A DNA stretch of 64,000 nt. Source: Pseudomonas sp. BMS12 (GTDB lineage: Bacteria > Pseudomonadota > Gammaproteobacteria > Pseudomonadales > Pseudomonadaceae). The first letter of the stretch is position 1; every line of letters begins with the position of its first letter. Positions 36,271 to 44,354 of the stretch are shown here, one piece after another. The notes under the pieces were generated by a model that was not told where the DNA came from, did not search any database, and saw nothing but the letters and a program-made list of their open reading frames with translations. Made by a program: the position numbers and the translations under genes. The stretch spans positions 1 to 64,000 of the forward strand of contig NZ_LSOF01000020.1 of assembly GCF_001592875.1 (NCBI RefSeq). The letters are read 5' to 3'.

Positions 36271-37314
36271 ATGACCGATCAGAGCCAACAATTCGCCAGC
36301 GACAACTATTCCGGCATCTGCCCCGAAGCCTGGGCCGCCATGGCCGAGGCCAACCAGGGCCACCAGCGTGCCTATGGTGACGATCAGTGGACGGCGCGTG
36401 CCGCCGACCATTTCCGCCAGCTGTTCGAGACCGACTGCGAGGTGTTCTTCGCCTTCAACGGCACGGCGGCCAACTCCCTGGCGCTGGCCTCGCTGTGCCA
36501 GAGCTACCACAGCGTGATCTGCTCGGAGACCGCCCACGTCGAGACCGACGAATGTGGCGCACCGGAGTTCTTCTCCAACGGCTCCAAGCTGCTCACCGCG
36601 CGCACCGAACTGGGCAAGCTGACGCCGGAGTCGATTCGCGAGGTGGCGCTCAAGCGCCAGGACATCCATTACCCCAAGCCGCGGGTGGTGACCCTGACCC
36701 AGGCCACCGAGGTCGGTACGGTTTACAGTCCGGAGGAAGTGCGGGCGATCAGCCAGGCCTGCAAGGAGTTGCAGCTCAACCTGCACATGGACGGCGCGCG
36801 CTTTTCCAACGCCTGTGCGTCACTCGGTTGCAGCCCGGCCGAGCTGACCTGGAAGGCTGGCGTCGACGTGCTGTGCTTCGGTGGCACCAAGAACGGCATG
36901 GCCGTGGGCGAGGCCATCCTGTTCTTCAACAAGGCCCTGGCCGAGGACTTCGACTACCGCTGCAAGCAGGCCGGGCAACTGGCCTCGAAGATGCGCTACC
37001 TGTCGGCGCCCTGGGTCGGCATCCTGCAGGACGGTGCCTGGCTGCGCTATGCCGATCACGCCAACCGCTGCGCGCGCCTGCTGGCCGAGCTGGTGGCGGA
37101 CGTGCCGGGCGTCAGCCTGATGTTCCCGGTGCAGGCCAACGGCGTGTTCCTGCAGCTTTCCGAGCCGGCCCTGGAACGCTTGCGTGACTGGGGCTGGCGC
37201 TTCTACACCTTCATCGGCGCCGGAGGGGCGCGCTTCATGTGCAGTTGGGATACCGACGAGAACCGGGTGCGCGAACTGGCTGCGGATATCCGCCTTGCCA
37301 TGGGCGCGGCCTAG
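36271..37314 (+). CDS. ltaE: Low-specificity L-threonine aldolase
   Basis: A 347-residue PLP enzyme that splits L-threonine or allo-threonine to glycine and acetaldehyde. 'FASDNYSGICPEAWAAMAEAN' opens the fold, 'FAFNGTAANSLAL' binds the cofactor phosphate, 'ETAHVETDECGAPEFF' supplies the His/Glu pair, and the PLP lysine lies in 'CFGGTKNGMAVGEA' (~Lys210). AAGGAA precedes the ATG at 36271. The chain ends with 'RFMCSWDTDENRVRELAADI'. The longer frame beginning at 36247 is less likely. Confidence 0.93.
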   Translation: MTDQSQQFASDNYSGICPEAWAAMAEANQGHQRAYGDDQWTARAADHFRQLFETDCEVFFAFNGTAANSLALASLCQSYHSVICSETAHVETDECGAPEFFSNGSKLLTARTELGKLTPESIREVALKRQDIHYPKPRVVTLTQATEVGTVYSPEEVRAISQACKELQLNLHMDGARFSNACASLGCSPAELTWKAGVDVLCFGGTKNGMAVGEAILFFNKALAEDFDYRCKQAGQLASKMRYLSAPWVGILQDGAWLRYADHANRCARLLAELVADVPGVSLMFPVQANGVFLQLSEPALERLRDWGWRFYTFIGAGGARFMCSWDTDENRVRELAADIRLAMGAA

Positions 37315-37724
37315 CCAGTCGCCTGCCTGCTTCTGAAGTTACCCCCAGCCCGAGTGGATCACTCTGTGGATAAGCTGTAGGGCGAGTTCTCGGTACCAGT
37401 ACGGGCGTGGGCTGGCGGCTGTTGGGCGATTTCTAGACAGCGCCGAGAGACTGCTGCGCAAGTTAGTCACAGAAGTTGTGCAGTGTTATCTGGGTAGCCT
37501 GTGGATAGATGGCCGAGAGCCAGAGATGGCGCAGGCTGGAAGGTTTCGTACGCTTTTTGTGCAGCGGCCCGGTCGTTCACCTCTTCTGATATGAGGCAGA
37601 ACCAGCAGTCGGCGGGGGAGGCTGGCTACACCGAACCATGCGACGAAAGGCACCGTAAGCGGCGGATGGGCTGACTAAGGTTCTTAGTCCAACCCACCCC
37701 TTTCCGCTTCGCCGGAGCTGCCTC
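37315..37724. other. 410-base intergenic region between ltaE and HDOD gene
   Basis: No gene is seen. Near the right end is a hairpin (37667-37696): TGGG-CT-GACTAAG-GTT-CTTAGTC-CAA-CCCA, located 29 bases before the HDOD start codon. It has no T tract, so it may be a leader structure or operator. The rest shows nothing distinctive. Confidence 0.45.
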
Positions 37725-38549
37725 ATGGATATCGACAGCCTCTTCTCCCAGCTGCACAGCCTACCCAGTATTCCCAAGGTCGCTCAGGATCTTATCCAGC
37801 AGTTCGACAACCCCAACACCAGCCTGGATGCCGTGGCGAACAATATCGCCTTGGACCCGGTGATTGCCGCCAAGGTATTGCGGCTGGCCAACTCGGCGCG
37901 TTTTCGTGGTGCCCGCGAGGCCAGTAGCGTCGAGGATGCCGCCTCGCGCCTGGGCTTCAACACCCTGCGCACCCTGGTGCTGGCCTCGGCGGTCACCGGT
38001 GCCTTCAAGACCGACTCCGGCTTCGATCTCAAGGCGTTCTGGCTGCACAGCTTCCAGGTGGCGAGCATCTGCCGGCTGCTGGCCAAGACCCGTGGCGTGG
38101 CGGTGGAGACGGCTTTCACCTGCGGCATGATGCACAACATCGGCGAGCTATTGATCCAGACCGGAGCACCGGAGCTGGCGGCGCGCCTCAACCGTAGCGG
38201 CAAGACCGACGCGGCCGGGCGGGTGGCGTTGGAGACCCTGCAGCTGGGCTTTGGCTTCCCCGAGGTCGGCGCCGAGCTGGCACGGCGTTGGCAGCTGCCG
38301 GAGGTAATCCAGCAGGCCATTGCCCTGCAGGCGCGCCCGCATCAGGCACCGGTGGACATGCCCCTGCCACGCCTGGTGGCGCAGGCGGTGCTGATTGCCG
38401 AAGCCTTGCGCCTGCACAATGGCGACCTGGCCAAGACCCGCGAGGAGCTGGACAGCCCGCTGTGCGAGGGCATCGACCTGGATGCCCTGTTCGACAAGCT
38501 GCCCGAGGTGCTGGAGGCCGACAAGAGCTTCGCGCAGCTACTGGACTGA
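37725..38549 (+). CDS. HDOD domain signalling protein
   Basis: A 274-residue cytoplasmic protein made of a single HDOD domain (~12-210): 'LPSIPKVAQDLIQQFDNPNTSLDAVANNIALDPVIAAKVLRLANS', 'SVEDAASRLGFNTLRTLVLASAV', and 'GMMHNIGELLIQ', where the catalytic HD of HD-GYP proteins is replaced by HN, as expected for non-catalytic HDOD proteins. Members act in signalling to motility, biofilm or c-di-GMP circuits, without a known reaction. Convergent with the LuxR gene at 38581. Confidence 0.88.
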   Translation: MDIDSLFSQLHSLPSIPKVAQDLIQQFDNPNTSLDAVANNIALDPVIAAKVLRLANSARFRGAREASSVEDAASRLGFNTLRTLVLASAVTGAFKTDSGFDLKAFWLHSFQVASICRLLAKTRGVAVETAFTCGMMHNIGELLIQTGAPELAARLNRSGKTDAAGRVALETLQLGFGFPEVGAELARRWQLPEVIQQAIALQARPHQAPVDMPLPRLVAQAVLIAEALRLHNGDLAKTREELDSPLCEGIDLDALFDKLPEVLEADKSFAQLLD

Positions 38550-38580
38550 CTGCCGGCTGCCCTGCCCTATCGCGCTCTGC

Positions 38581-39065
38581 TCAACGCTGCAGGTGGCTGG
38601 CTGGTAGGACCAGCCAGCCATTCTCGACGGCCTCGAATAACAGGGCGCACACATTCGACACCTGCAGTTTCTGCTGCAGGTTGCTGCGGTGCTTGCGCAC
38701 GGTCAGGTCGCTGATGCCGAGTGCGCGAGCGGCCTGTTTGTCGCTGAGGCCCTGGGCGAACAGAACCAGGATTTGCGTTTCTCGAGCGCTCAGGGGTGTA
38801 GCGAGTGCCGCGGGCGGTTTTTTTTGGCACCGGGCATGGCGTGCTCAAGGTAATGAACCGTCAGCTGTGCCGACTTGTGCAGGTCCAGCTTCCTTTGCAC
38901 ATTCTCCCGGTGCTTCCGGGCAGTACTCAGAGAAATCGTCAGTAGTTCTGCAATCTCGCGGTCCGTGAAGCCTCTGGCGACCAGCGAGAGCGCCTCCTTC
39001 TCCCGTGCCGTAAGCACTTCCCTGTCCTGTTCAGCGCCCGACGCAGACCCGCCCGGCCATGGCAC
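38581..39065 (-). pseudogene. Tandem-HTH LuxR family regulator split by a -1 frame change at an A8 run
   Basis: Reading leftwards from the ATG at 39065, the first frame encodes one LuxR-type HTH ('LTAREKEALSLVARGFTDRE', 'STARKHRENVQRKLDLH') and stops after 91 residues at 38790. A second LuxR HTH ('LSARETQILVLFAQGLSDKQ', 'LTVRKHRSNLQQKLQVS') continues in the -1 frame and ends at 38581. The frames meet at codons GCC-AAA-AAA-AAC, an A_AAA_AAC heptamer of the kind used for programmed -1 frameshifting. A -1 slip would give exactly one 161-residue protein with both HTH domains, and the second half has no start codon of its own. Alternatives are transcriptional slippage, a true one-base deletion, or a sequencing error in the homopolymer. 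DNA binding without a sensor domain suggests a small GerE-like regulator. Confidence 0.7.
38818..38825 (-). promoter_or_regulatory. Slippery A8 run (A_AAA_AAC) in the tandem LuxR gene
   Basis: Eight T on the plus strand give AAAAAAAAC in the mRNA. The zero-frame codons are GCC AAA AAA AAC, and tandem -1 re-pairing restores the frame of the second HTH domain. No strong downstream stimulatory stem was evident by eye. Confidence 0.5.
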
Positions 39066-39228
39066 AGCATTGCGCTGCGACAGCTTCCTGCTTGCGCACC
39101 CTTATCTCTGGCAATACCGAAATTGCCCAATATCAGGCCATCAGGTTAGTCGCCAGCATGCAGCTGTCGATTAACTCTCAGGGGCCGGTGTTCGAGGCGA
39201 GAAGTGGGTTGCAGTAATCGGCGCAGGT

Positions 39229-39248
39229 GTCACGGCGGATGCCGTGAC
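39229..39248. promoter_or_regulatory. Hairpin/operator upstream of the 353-residue protein gene
   Basis: GTCACGGC-GGAT-GCCGTGAC, a perfect 8-4-8 inverted repeat 33 bases before the ATG at 39282. It could be a leader hairpin or a regulator site; the divergent LuxR gene is an obvious but unproven candidate regulator. Confidence 0.45.
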
Positions 39249-39281
39249 GCGTTTGGATGAACAACTGCAAGGATTACTGCC

Positions 39282-40343
39282 ATGAATTGGAATCGCACAT
39301 TTACCGATCTGATCCGCGCGGGCCGTCCGGCCTATTGGGGCAACTGGACGCTCGACCCGAAATTCAAGGTCGGGGCCGTGGGTATCGTTTCGCCGGACGA
39401 CGGCGACTTCACCCTGGTGAAGGAGGCTACACCGGGTATCTCCGTCAGCAACCGGGGCATACCCAACCAGTGGAAGCTGGCATCCAGCAACGTCAGGCGC
39501 AGCCAGGCCAACGTCGAGCTGGATGGCTCGGCCACCGACCCCGAGACCGGCACCAAGATCACCGCGGGCACCCAGCTGACCTGGGATTTCGCCAGCGTCG
39601 GTTCGATTGCCTCGGAGTTCGGCATCGCCAACGAGGAATTCATCAGCGACCTGACCGTGCTGAGCAAACCGGAAACCCTGCAGTGGCTGGCGCAGCAGGC
39701 TGGCTCGGTGAGCATGGGCAGCGGCGGCAATATCGCTCAGGGCTTTGGCGTGATCACCAGCGTGATCTACGCCAACAGCGGCCTCAACCTCGGCTCGCAG
39801 GACAACAACTCCTCGTTCTCTCTCAGCGGCTCGGCAAGCGCCGTTCAGGAGATGGTGGCCGGGGCCAACGCCAAGGGCTCCTTCGTTTCCACCAAGGAAA
39901 CCAAGCAGCTCGACCAGCACCTGTGGCCCAACACGCCGAACAAGGAGCCCAGCGGCTCGGTGCCGATCGCCTATACCTTCGCGTCGTTCGACGGCAATCT
40001 GCTGATCCCCAACTGGATCACTCGCCTGGGCGCCCTGCAGATTCTGTTCAACAACAAGCCGGGCTGTACCTACATCACCAGCATTCAGCTGAGCTACGAC
40101 ACCCCGCAGGGCAAGAAAAACGAGTCTTTCTCGTTGAGCGGTGGCCTGTCGAAGACGGTCTCCAACATCCCGCTGAGCGCCACCAATATCGTGGTGAATA
40201 TCACCTTCAAGGGCATGATCAACAGCGACCACTACACCTTCAAGTGGCCCAGCCCTCTGGGCCAATGGCTGACCGGGCATCGCGAGATCGAGATGACCGG
40301 CGTCTGGCCGGGACAGACCCACGCCCGCGATATCGCGCACTGA
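39282..40343 (+). CDS. Unknown 353-residue protein, possibly a beta-rich pore-forming fold
   Basis: The ATG follows AAGGAT. I do not recognise a family. There is no signal peptide and only one Cys (~266). The N-terminal part has 'YWGNWTLDPKFKVGAVGIV' (~18-36) and alternating strands; the middle (~145-215) is unusually rich in Gly, Ser, Asn and Ala with long alternating patterns such as 'SSFSLSGSASAVQEMV'; the end is 'TGVWPGQTHARDIAH'. The order of a short basic strand, a helix, 'FGVITSVIYANSGLNLG', 'FSLSG' and 'PSGSVPIAYTFASF' is loosely like a gasdermin N-domain, but this is an eye-level resemblance only. It is followed after 71 bases by an exported small protein and then a terminator. Confidence 0.6.
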   Translation: MNWNRTFTDLIRAGRPAYWGNWTLDPKFKVGAVGIVSPDDGDFTLVKEATPGISVSNRGIPNQWKLASSNVRRSQANVELDGSATDPETGTKITAGTQLTWDFASVGSIASEFGIANEEFISDLTVLSKPETLQWLAQQAGSVSMGSGGNIAQGFGVITSVIYANSGLNLGSQDNNSSFSLSGSASAVQEMVAGANAKGSFVSTKETKQLDQHLWPNTPNKEPSGSVPIAYTFASFDGNLLIPNWITRLGALQILFNNKPGCTYITSIQLSYDTPQGKKNESFSLSGGLSKTVSNIPLSATNIVVNITFKGMINSDHYTFKWPSPLGQWLTGHREIEMTGVWPGQTHARDIAH

Positions 40344-40414
40344 AACCAGGACCGAGCCTCGGCCGTTGCTGGCCGAGTGCTCAAGACATCTGTCTTGCTT
40401 CGTAAAGGAACTCG

Positions 40415-40816
40415 ATGATGAAAAACTCTCTGAAGAAACCCCAAGCGCTGGCCTTCGGCCTGCTGCTTTCTGCTCTTGCTGCAGGCGCTGCGCAGGCCGC
40501 GGAAGTGGGCAAAGGCGTGATGATTGTCCGTGGTGGCGCGGCCAATACCGACAACAACTACCAGAAGGAAGATCGCGACAGTAACGACCGCCTCTACCGA
40601 GTCTCTGCGCTGTGTGCCAGCAGTGGCAACCAGACGCCTGCGGCCCTGGTCGCGACGGACACGGGGTGGGCGTTTGGCGCTGCCTACATGAGCGGCAACA
40701 GCACCACGGTGATCAACTACGGCGGCCATGTCGTAAAAGACCCGCTGCCGGGCAATCCCAATCACTGTCTGATCAATGGCCTGAAGTTGGCGCAGATCAA
40801 GGGCATGTGGCACTGA
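40415..40816 (+). CDS. Small exported protein, unknown
   Basis: A 133-residue protein with a clear signal peptide (basic start, hydrophobic core, cleavage at AQA|AEV, ~28) and a mature part of about 105 residues with two Cys (in 'SALCASSG' and 'NHCLING') that could form one disulfide. It contains 'GKGVMIVRGGAANTDNNYQKE' and Gly/Asn-rich turns. No family recognised. Same direction as the 353-residue gene and probably in one transcript ended by the hairpin at 40829. Confidence 0.6.
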   Translation: MMKNSLKKPQALAFGLLLSALAAGAAQAAEVGKGVMIVRGGAANTDNNYQKEDRDSNDRLYRVSALCASSGNQTPAALVATDTGWAFGAAYMSGNSTTVINYGGHVVKDPLPGNPNHCLINGLKLAQIKGMWH

Positions 40817-40828
40817 TCCCCAGGTGAG

Positions 40829-40857
40829 AAAAAGACCGGCCCTTAGCCGGTCTTTTT
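40829..40857. terminator. Bidirectional terminator
   Basis: AAAAAGACCGGC-CCTTA-GCCGGTCTTTTT: a perfect 12-bp stem with A/T runs on both sides. It separates the unknown pair (plus) from the polyamine-binding protein gene (minus) and can serve both. Confidence 0.92.
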
Positions 40858-40873
40858 ATTCCACACGGGCGGT

Positions 40874-41962
40874 TCAGTTGCCGGTCTTGATCTTGCTCCA
40901 GACTCGCGTTCGCACGCGCTCGACTTTCTGCGGCAAGGGCTTGAGCACGTAAAGGTTCTTCTGCACGTCCTCTGGCGGTGCCAGGTCGGCATCGTCGCGG
41001 ATGGCCGCGCTGACCAGCGGCATGGCGTCCTTGTTCGGGTTGGGATAGCCGAGGAAGTCGCTGATCGGCGCCACCACCTTGGGATCGAGCAGGTTGTCGA
41101 GGAAGGCGAGGGCCTCGTCGACGTTCTTGGCATCGGCCGGGATGGCGAAGGAGTCGTACCACAGCGGCGCGCCTTCCTTCGGCAGCTTCCATTTCACCAC
41201 CACGCCGTTACCGGCTTCCTTGGCGCGGTTGGCGAACTGGAAGAAGCTGCCGGAATAGCCGATGGCCACGCAGATGTCGCCGTTGGCGATATCGGTCATG
41301 TACTTGGCCGAGTGGAAGTAGGCCACGTAGGGGCGCACTTTCAGCAGCAACTCGGTGGCCTTGTCGTAGTCGGCAGGGTTGGTGCTGTTGGGGTCCAGGC
41401 CCAGGTAGTCGAGGGCGATCGGCAGGATCTCGGCGGGCGAGTCGAGCATGGCCACGCCGCAGCTCTTCAGCTTCTCTATGTTTTCCGGCTTGAACACCAG
41501 GTCCCAGCTGTTCACCGGCGCGTCGTCGCCGAGGGCGGCCTTGACCTTGTCCGGGTTGTAGCCGATCAGCACGGTGCCGTACATGTAGGGTACGGCGTAC
41601 TGGTTGCCGGGGTCGTTGGCGCTCATCAGCTGCAGCAGGTTGGGGTTCAGGTGCTGCCAGTTGGGCAGCTTGGTCTTGTCCAGCTTCTGGTACACGCCGG
41701 CCTTGATCTGGTTTTCCAGGAAGGTGTTGGTCGGCACCACCAGGTCGTAGCCGGAGTTGCCGGCCAGCAGCTTGGCTTCCAGCGCCTCGTTGGATTCGTA
41801 GGTGTCCCAGGTCAGCTTGATGCCGGTGTTCTTGGCGAACGTCTTGGGCACCTCGGGCAGCATGTAGTCGGCCCAGTTGTAGACGTGCAGCTCGGCGGCA
41901 CTGGCCTGCAGCGCGCCGGCACAGAGCGTGGCGCCGAACAGTAGCGGGATGGCTTTTCTCAT
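40874..41962 (-). CDS. Polyamine ABC transporter periplasmic binding protein (PotF/SpuD type)
   Basis: A 362-residue receptor with a signal peptide ending SAA|ELH (23), 'LHVYNWADYMLPEVPKTFAKNTGIKLTWDTYESNEALEAKLL', the PotF/SpuD signature, and 'QYAVPYMYGTVLIGYNPDKV' further on. The family binds putrescine, spermidine or related polyamines. No permease or ATPase genes are adjacent, so it must share a transporter encoded elsewhere. It is 28 bases downstream of the acetylpolyamine amidohydrolase gene, in the same direction, so the two are probably one operon. Confidence 0.9.
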   Translation of the reverse strand: MRKAIPLLFGATLCAGALQASAAELHVYNWADYMLPEVPKTFAKNTGIKLTWDTYESNEALEAKLLAGNSGYDLVVPTNTFLENQIKAGVYQKLDKTKLPNWQHLNPNLLQLMSANDPGNQYAVPYMYGTVLIGYNPDKVKAALGDDAPVNSWDLVFKPENIEKLKSCGVAMLDSPAEILPIALDYLGLDPNSTNPADYDKATELLLKVRPYVAYFHSAKYMTDIANGDICVAIGYSGSFFQFANRAKEAGNGVVVKWKLPKEGAPLWYDSFAIPADAKNVDEALAFLDNLLDPKVVAPISDFLGYPNPNKDAMPLVSAAIRDDADLAPPEDVQKNLYVLKPLPQKVERVRTRVWSKIKTGN

Positions 41963-41990
41963 GGTGCATCTCTCCCCTGGTTGGATGGGC

Positions 41991-43022
41991 TCAGGCGCCC
42001 TGGAAACCTTCGAGTACGTTGACGGCGTTGATGCCGATCTCTTCCACCGCGTAGCCACCCTCCATGATGAACAGGGTTGGCTTGCCCAGTGCGGCGATGC
42101 GTTGGCCCATGCGCAGGTAGTCCGGGCTGTCCAGCTTGAACTGGGAGATCGGGTCTTCCTTGAAGGTGTCGACGCCCAGCGATACCAGCACCACGTCCGG
42201 CGCGTAGGCGGCGATGCGCTGGCAGGCGCTTTCCAGGGCGGCGCTCCAGGCCGCCCAGTCGCTGCCGGCGGCCAGCGGCAGGTTGTAGTTGAAGCCACGC
42301 CCGGCGCCTTCGCCGACTTCGTCGGCATAGCCGAGGAAGAAGGGGAACTCGAAGCTGGGGTCGCCGTGGATCGAGGTCACCAGCACGTCGTTGCGGTTGT
42401 AGAAGATCGACTGGGTGCCGTTGCCGTGGTGGTAGTCGACATCGAGGATGGCCACGCGTAGGGCACCCTGGTCCAGGCAGGCCTGGGCGGCGATGGCGGC
42501 GTTGTTCAGGTAGCAGTAGCCGCCCATCAGGTCGGCGGCGGCATGGTGGCCTGGCGGACGGCACAGGGCGAAGGCGCTGTTGGCGCCCTGGGCAATGGCC
42601 TGCTGACCGGTCAGGGCAACCTGGGCCGAGCTGTATACGGCCTGCCAGGTACCGGGGGTGATCGGCGCGCCGCCGTCAAAGCTGTAGTAGCCGACCTGGC
42701 CGTACAGGCTGTCCGGGCGCACCGCGCGCAGGGTACGCGCCGGCCAGGTGAAGGGCAGCAGGTCGCCATCCGGGTTGCCCTCGGCGGCCCAACGCGCCCA
42801 GGCACCTTCGAGGAATTCCAGGTAGTCGCCGGCATGCACGCGGGCGATCGGCTGCATGCCGAAGTCGCCGGGCTCGCGCACTTCGCCCAGGGCACGGTCA
42901 CGCACGCGCTTGAGTACATGGTCGGCACGCGAGGGCATCTCGAAGCAGGGCTTGAGTTCGCCGTCGATCAGCTCGCAACGGCCGTGGTGCAGGCGGTGGT
43001 CGTCGCTATAAATCGTGAGCAT
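41991..43022 (-). CDS. aphA: Acetylpolyamine amidohydrolase (histone-deacetylase family)
   Basis: A 343-residue zinc hydrolase: 'LCRPPGHHA' and 'VAILDVDYHHGNGTQSIFY' carry the catalytic His pair and zinc ligands, 'RNDVLVTSIHGDPSFEFPFFLGY' is the loop typical of acetylpolyamine amidohydrolases rather than eukaryotic deacetylases, and 'VSLGVDTFKEDPISQF' and 'LFIMEGGYAVEEIG' finish the active site. It removes acetyl groups from acetylputrescine, acetylcadaverine or acetylspermidine so that the polyamine can be used as a carbon and nitrogen source. Upstream of the polyamine-binding protein gene. Confidence 0.92.
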   Translation of the reverse strand: MLTIYSDDHRLHHGRCELIDGELKPCFEMPSRADHVLKRVRDRALGEVREPGDFGMQPIARVHAGDYLEFLEGAWARWAAEGNPDGDLLPFTWPARTLRAVRPDSLYGQVGYYSFDGGAPITPGTWQAVYSSAQVALTGQQAIAQGANSAFALCRPPGHHAAADLMGGYCYLNNAAIAAQACLDQGALRVAILDVDYHHGNGTQSIFYNRNDVLVTSIHGDPSFEFPFFLGYADEVGEGAGRGFNYNLPLAAGSDWAAWSAALESACQRIAAYAPDVVLVSLGVDTFKEDPISQFKLDSPDYLRMGQRIAALGKPTLFIMEGGYAVEEIGINAVNVLEGFQGA

Positions 43023-43176
43023 CTTGTTGTTCTCCTGTCAGACATCCGGCCTTCATTCTTGACGGCGATTGGCGTGACGGAGAACGTGCGGAGTGGCCAC
43101 AAGGGGATAGATGTGGCCAATTTTAAGTGAGCGCGATGCGCAGTCCGGGCAGATGCCTGAGCGCAGGACAGCCAGG

Positions 43177-43200
43177 ATTCGCGGCTAAAGCCGCTCCCAC
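43177..43200. repeat. REP-type repeat, single copy
   Basis: TTCGCGGCTAAAGCCGCTCC, followed by CAC, has the GCGGC..GCCGC dyad and the CTCCCAC end of Pseudomonas REP sequences. Related copies occur at 45291 and 49061. It lies between the regulator at 43226 and the amidohydrolase. Confidence 0.65.
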
Positions 43201-43225
43201 TGGGGTTTACAGCGGACGTCCTGAG

Positions 43226-44221
43226 TCAGGCGCGAAAGCGACTCGGCGGCTGTCCGCTCCAGCGCTGGAAGGCATGGCGGAAGCTGGCGGTTTCGCTGTA
43301 GCCCATGGCTTCGGCGATGCGGTAGATCGGCAGTTCACCCTGCTCCAGCAGCTGGCGGGCACGGGCGAAGCGCAGTTCGTCGAGCAGGCTCTGGTAGTTG
43401 CTGCCGGCATCGTGCAGGTGGCGGCGCAGGCTGCGCGAGGAGCAGTGCAGCTGGCTGGCCAGGCCATCCAGGCCGGGCGGCGCTTCGAGCTGGGCGGCGA
43501 GCAGCTGGCGGCAGCGCATCACCAGCGACTGGCGGCTGACGAATTCCTGGTTGATCTGCCGGCAGCGCGCAAGCATGTCGCAATGGGTCACCGGGTCGGC
43601 CAGCGGCAGGCGCTGCTCCAGCCAGGCGGCAGAGAAGGCGAAGGCGTTGCGCGGGGCCTCGAACTGACGTGGGCAGGGGAAGCTGTGCTGGTACTGCGCC
43701 TCGTACGCTGGCGCGGCATGGCGGAACTGTGCACCGATCAGGGGCAGCGGTTGCCCCAGCAGGTCGTCGCAGATCAGCTTCAGCGAGGCCAGGCAGAACT
43801 CGGTGTTGAAGGTTTCCAGCGCCGGCTGGTCGCGGTAGCCGGCAGCCTGCATGTAAACCAGGTCGCCTTCGCGCGGCAGGCTCAGCTCGAAGTAGGTTCC
43901 GAGCAGAGCGGGAAACTCCAGGGCCAGCTGCAGGGCGTCACCCAGGGTAGCGCTGGACAGCAGGGTGTAACCCAGCGCGCCATAGGCCGACACATGCATG
44001 CGCCGGCCCAGCTCCAGGCCGAGGCTCTGGCAATGCTCGCGGGCATTGGCACAGACGCGCATTTCCTGCGCGGTGCTGATGCGAAAGTCCGGGTGCTGCA
44101 GGTCGCCCAGGCGAATGCCGCTGCCGGCCAGCAAGGCTTCGGCGCTGATCTGCGGCTGCTCGCCGAGCAACTGGAGGATCAGGGATACGGTGTGCAGGGT
44201 GGTGACTTGCGAGTGCAGCAT
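43226..44221 (-). CDS. AraC family transcriptional regulator
   Basis: A 331-residue protein with an N-terminal Arabinose_bd-type domain (~15-200; 'LGRRMHVSAYGALGYTLLSSATLGDALQLALEFPALLG') and a C-terminal AraC HTH pair ('GLDGLASQLHCSSRSLRRHLHDAGSNYQSLLDELRFARARQLL' and 'IYRIAEAMGYSETASFRHAFQRWSGQPPSRFRA'). It is the next gene, on the same strand, upstream of the acetylpolyamine operon, and is divergent from the glutaminase gene (44355), so it could regulate either. The start at 44221 precedes the first conserved helix. Confidence 0.88.
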   Translation of the reverse strand: MLHSQVTTLHTVSLILQLLGEQPQISAEALLAGSGIRLGDLQHPDFRISTAQEMRVCANAREHCQSLGLELGRRMHVSAYGALGYTLLSSATLGDALQLALEFPALLGTYFELSLPREGDLVYMQAAGYRDQPALETFNTEFCLASLKLICDDLLGQPLPLIGAQFRHAAPAYEAQYQHSFPCPRQFEAPRNAFAFSAAWLEQRLPLADPVTHCDMLARCRQINQEFVSRQSLVMRCRQLLAAQLEAPPGLDGLASQLHCSSRSLRRHLHDAGSNYQSLLDELRFARARQLLEQGELPIYRIAEAMGYSETASFRHAFQRWSGQPPSRFRA

Positions 44222-44354
44222 GGCGATACGACGGGCCGATGAGGCTGTTGATGCAGCAAGAACTATGCCCCCGAATTTCAAGGTGATGGCAAGCGCCCGA
44301 CCGGCGTCTAGTGCTGAACGCCGGAGCCGGTCCGGCGTGGTTTGGAGTTCGTGC

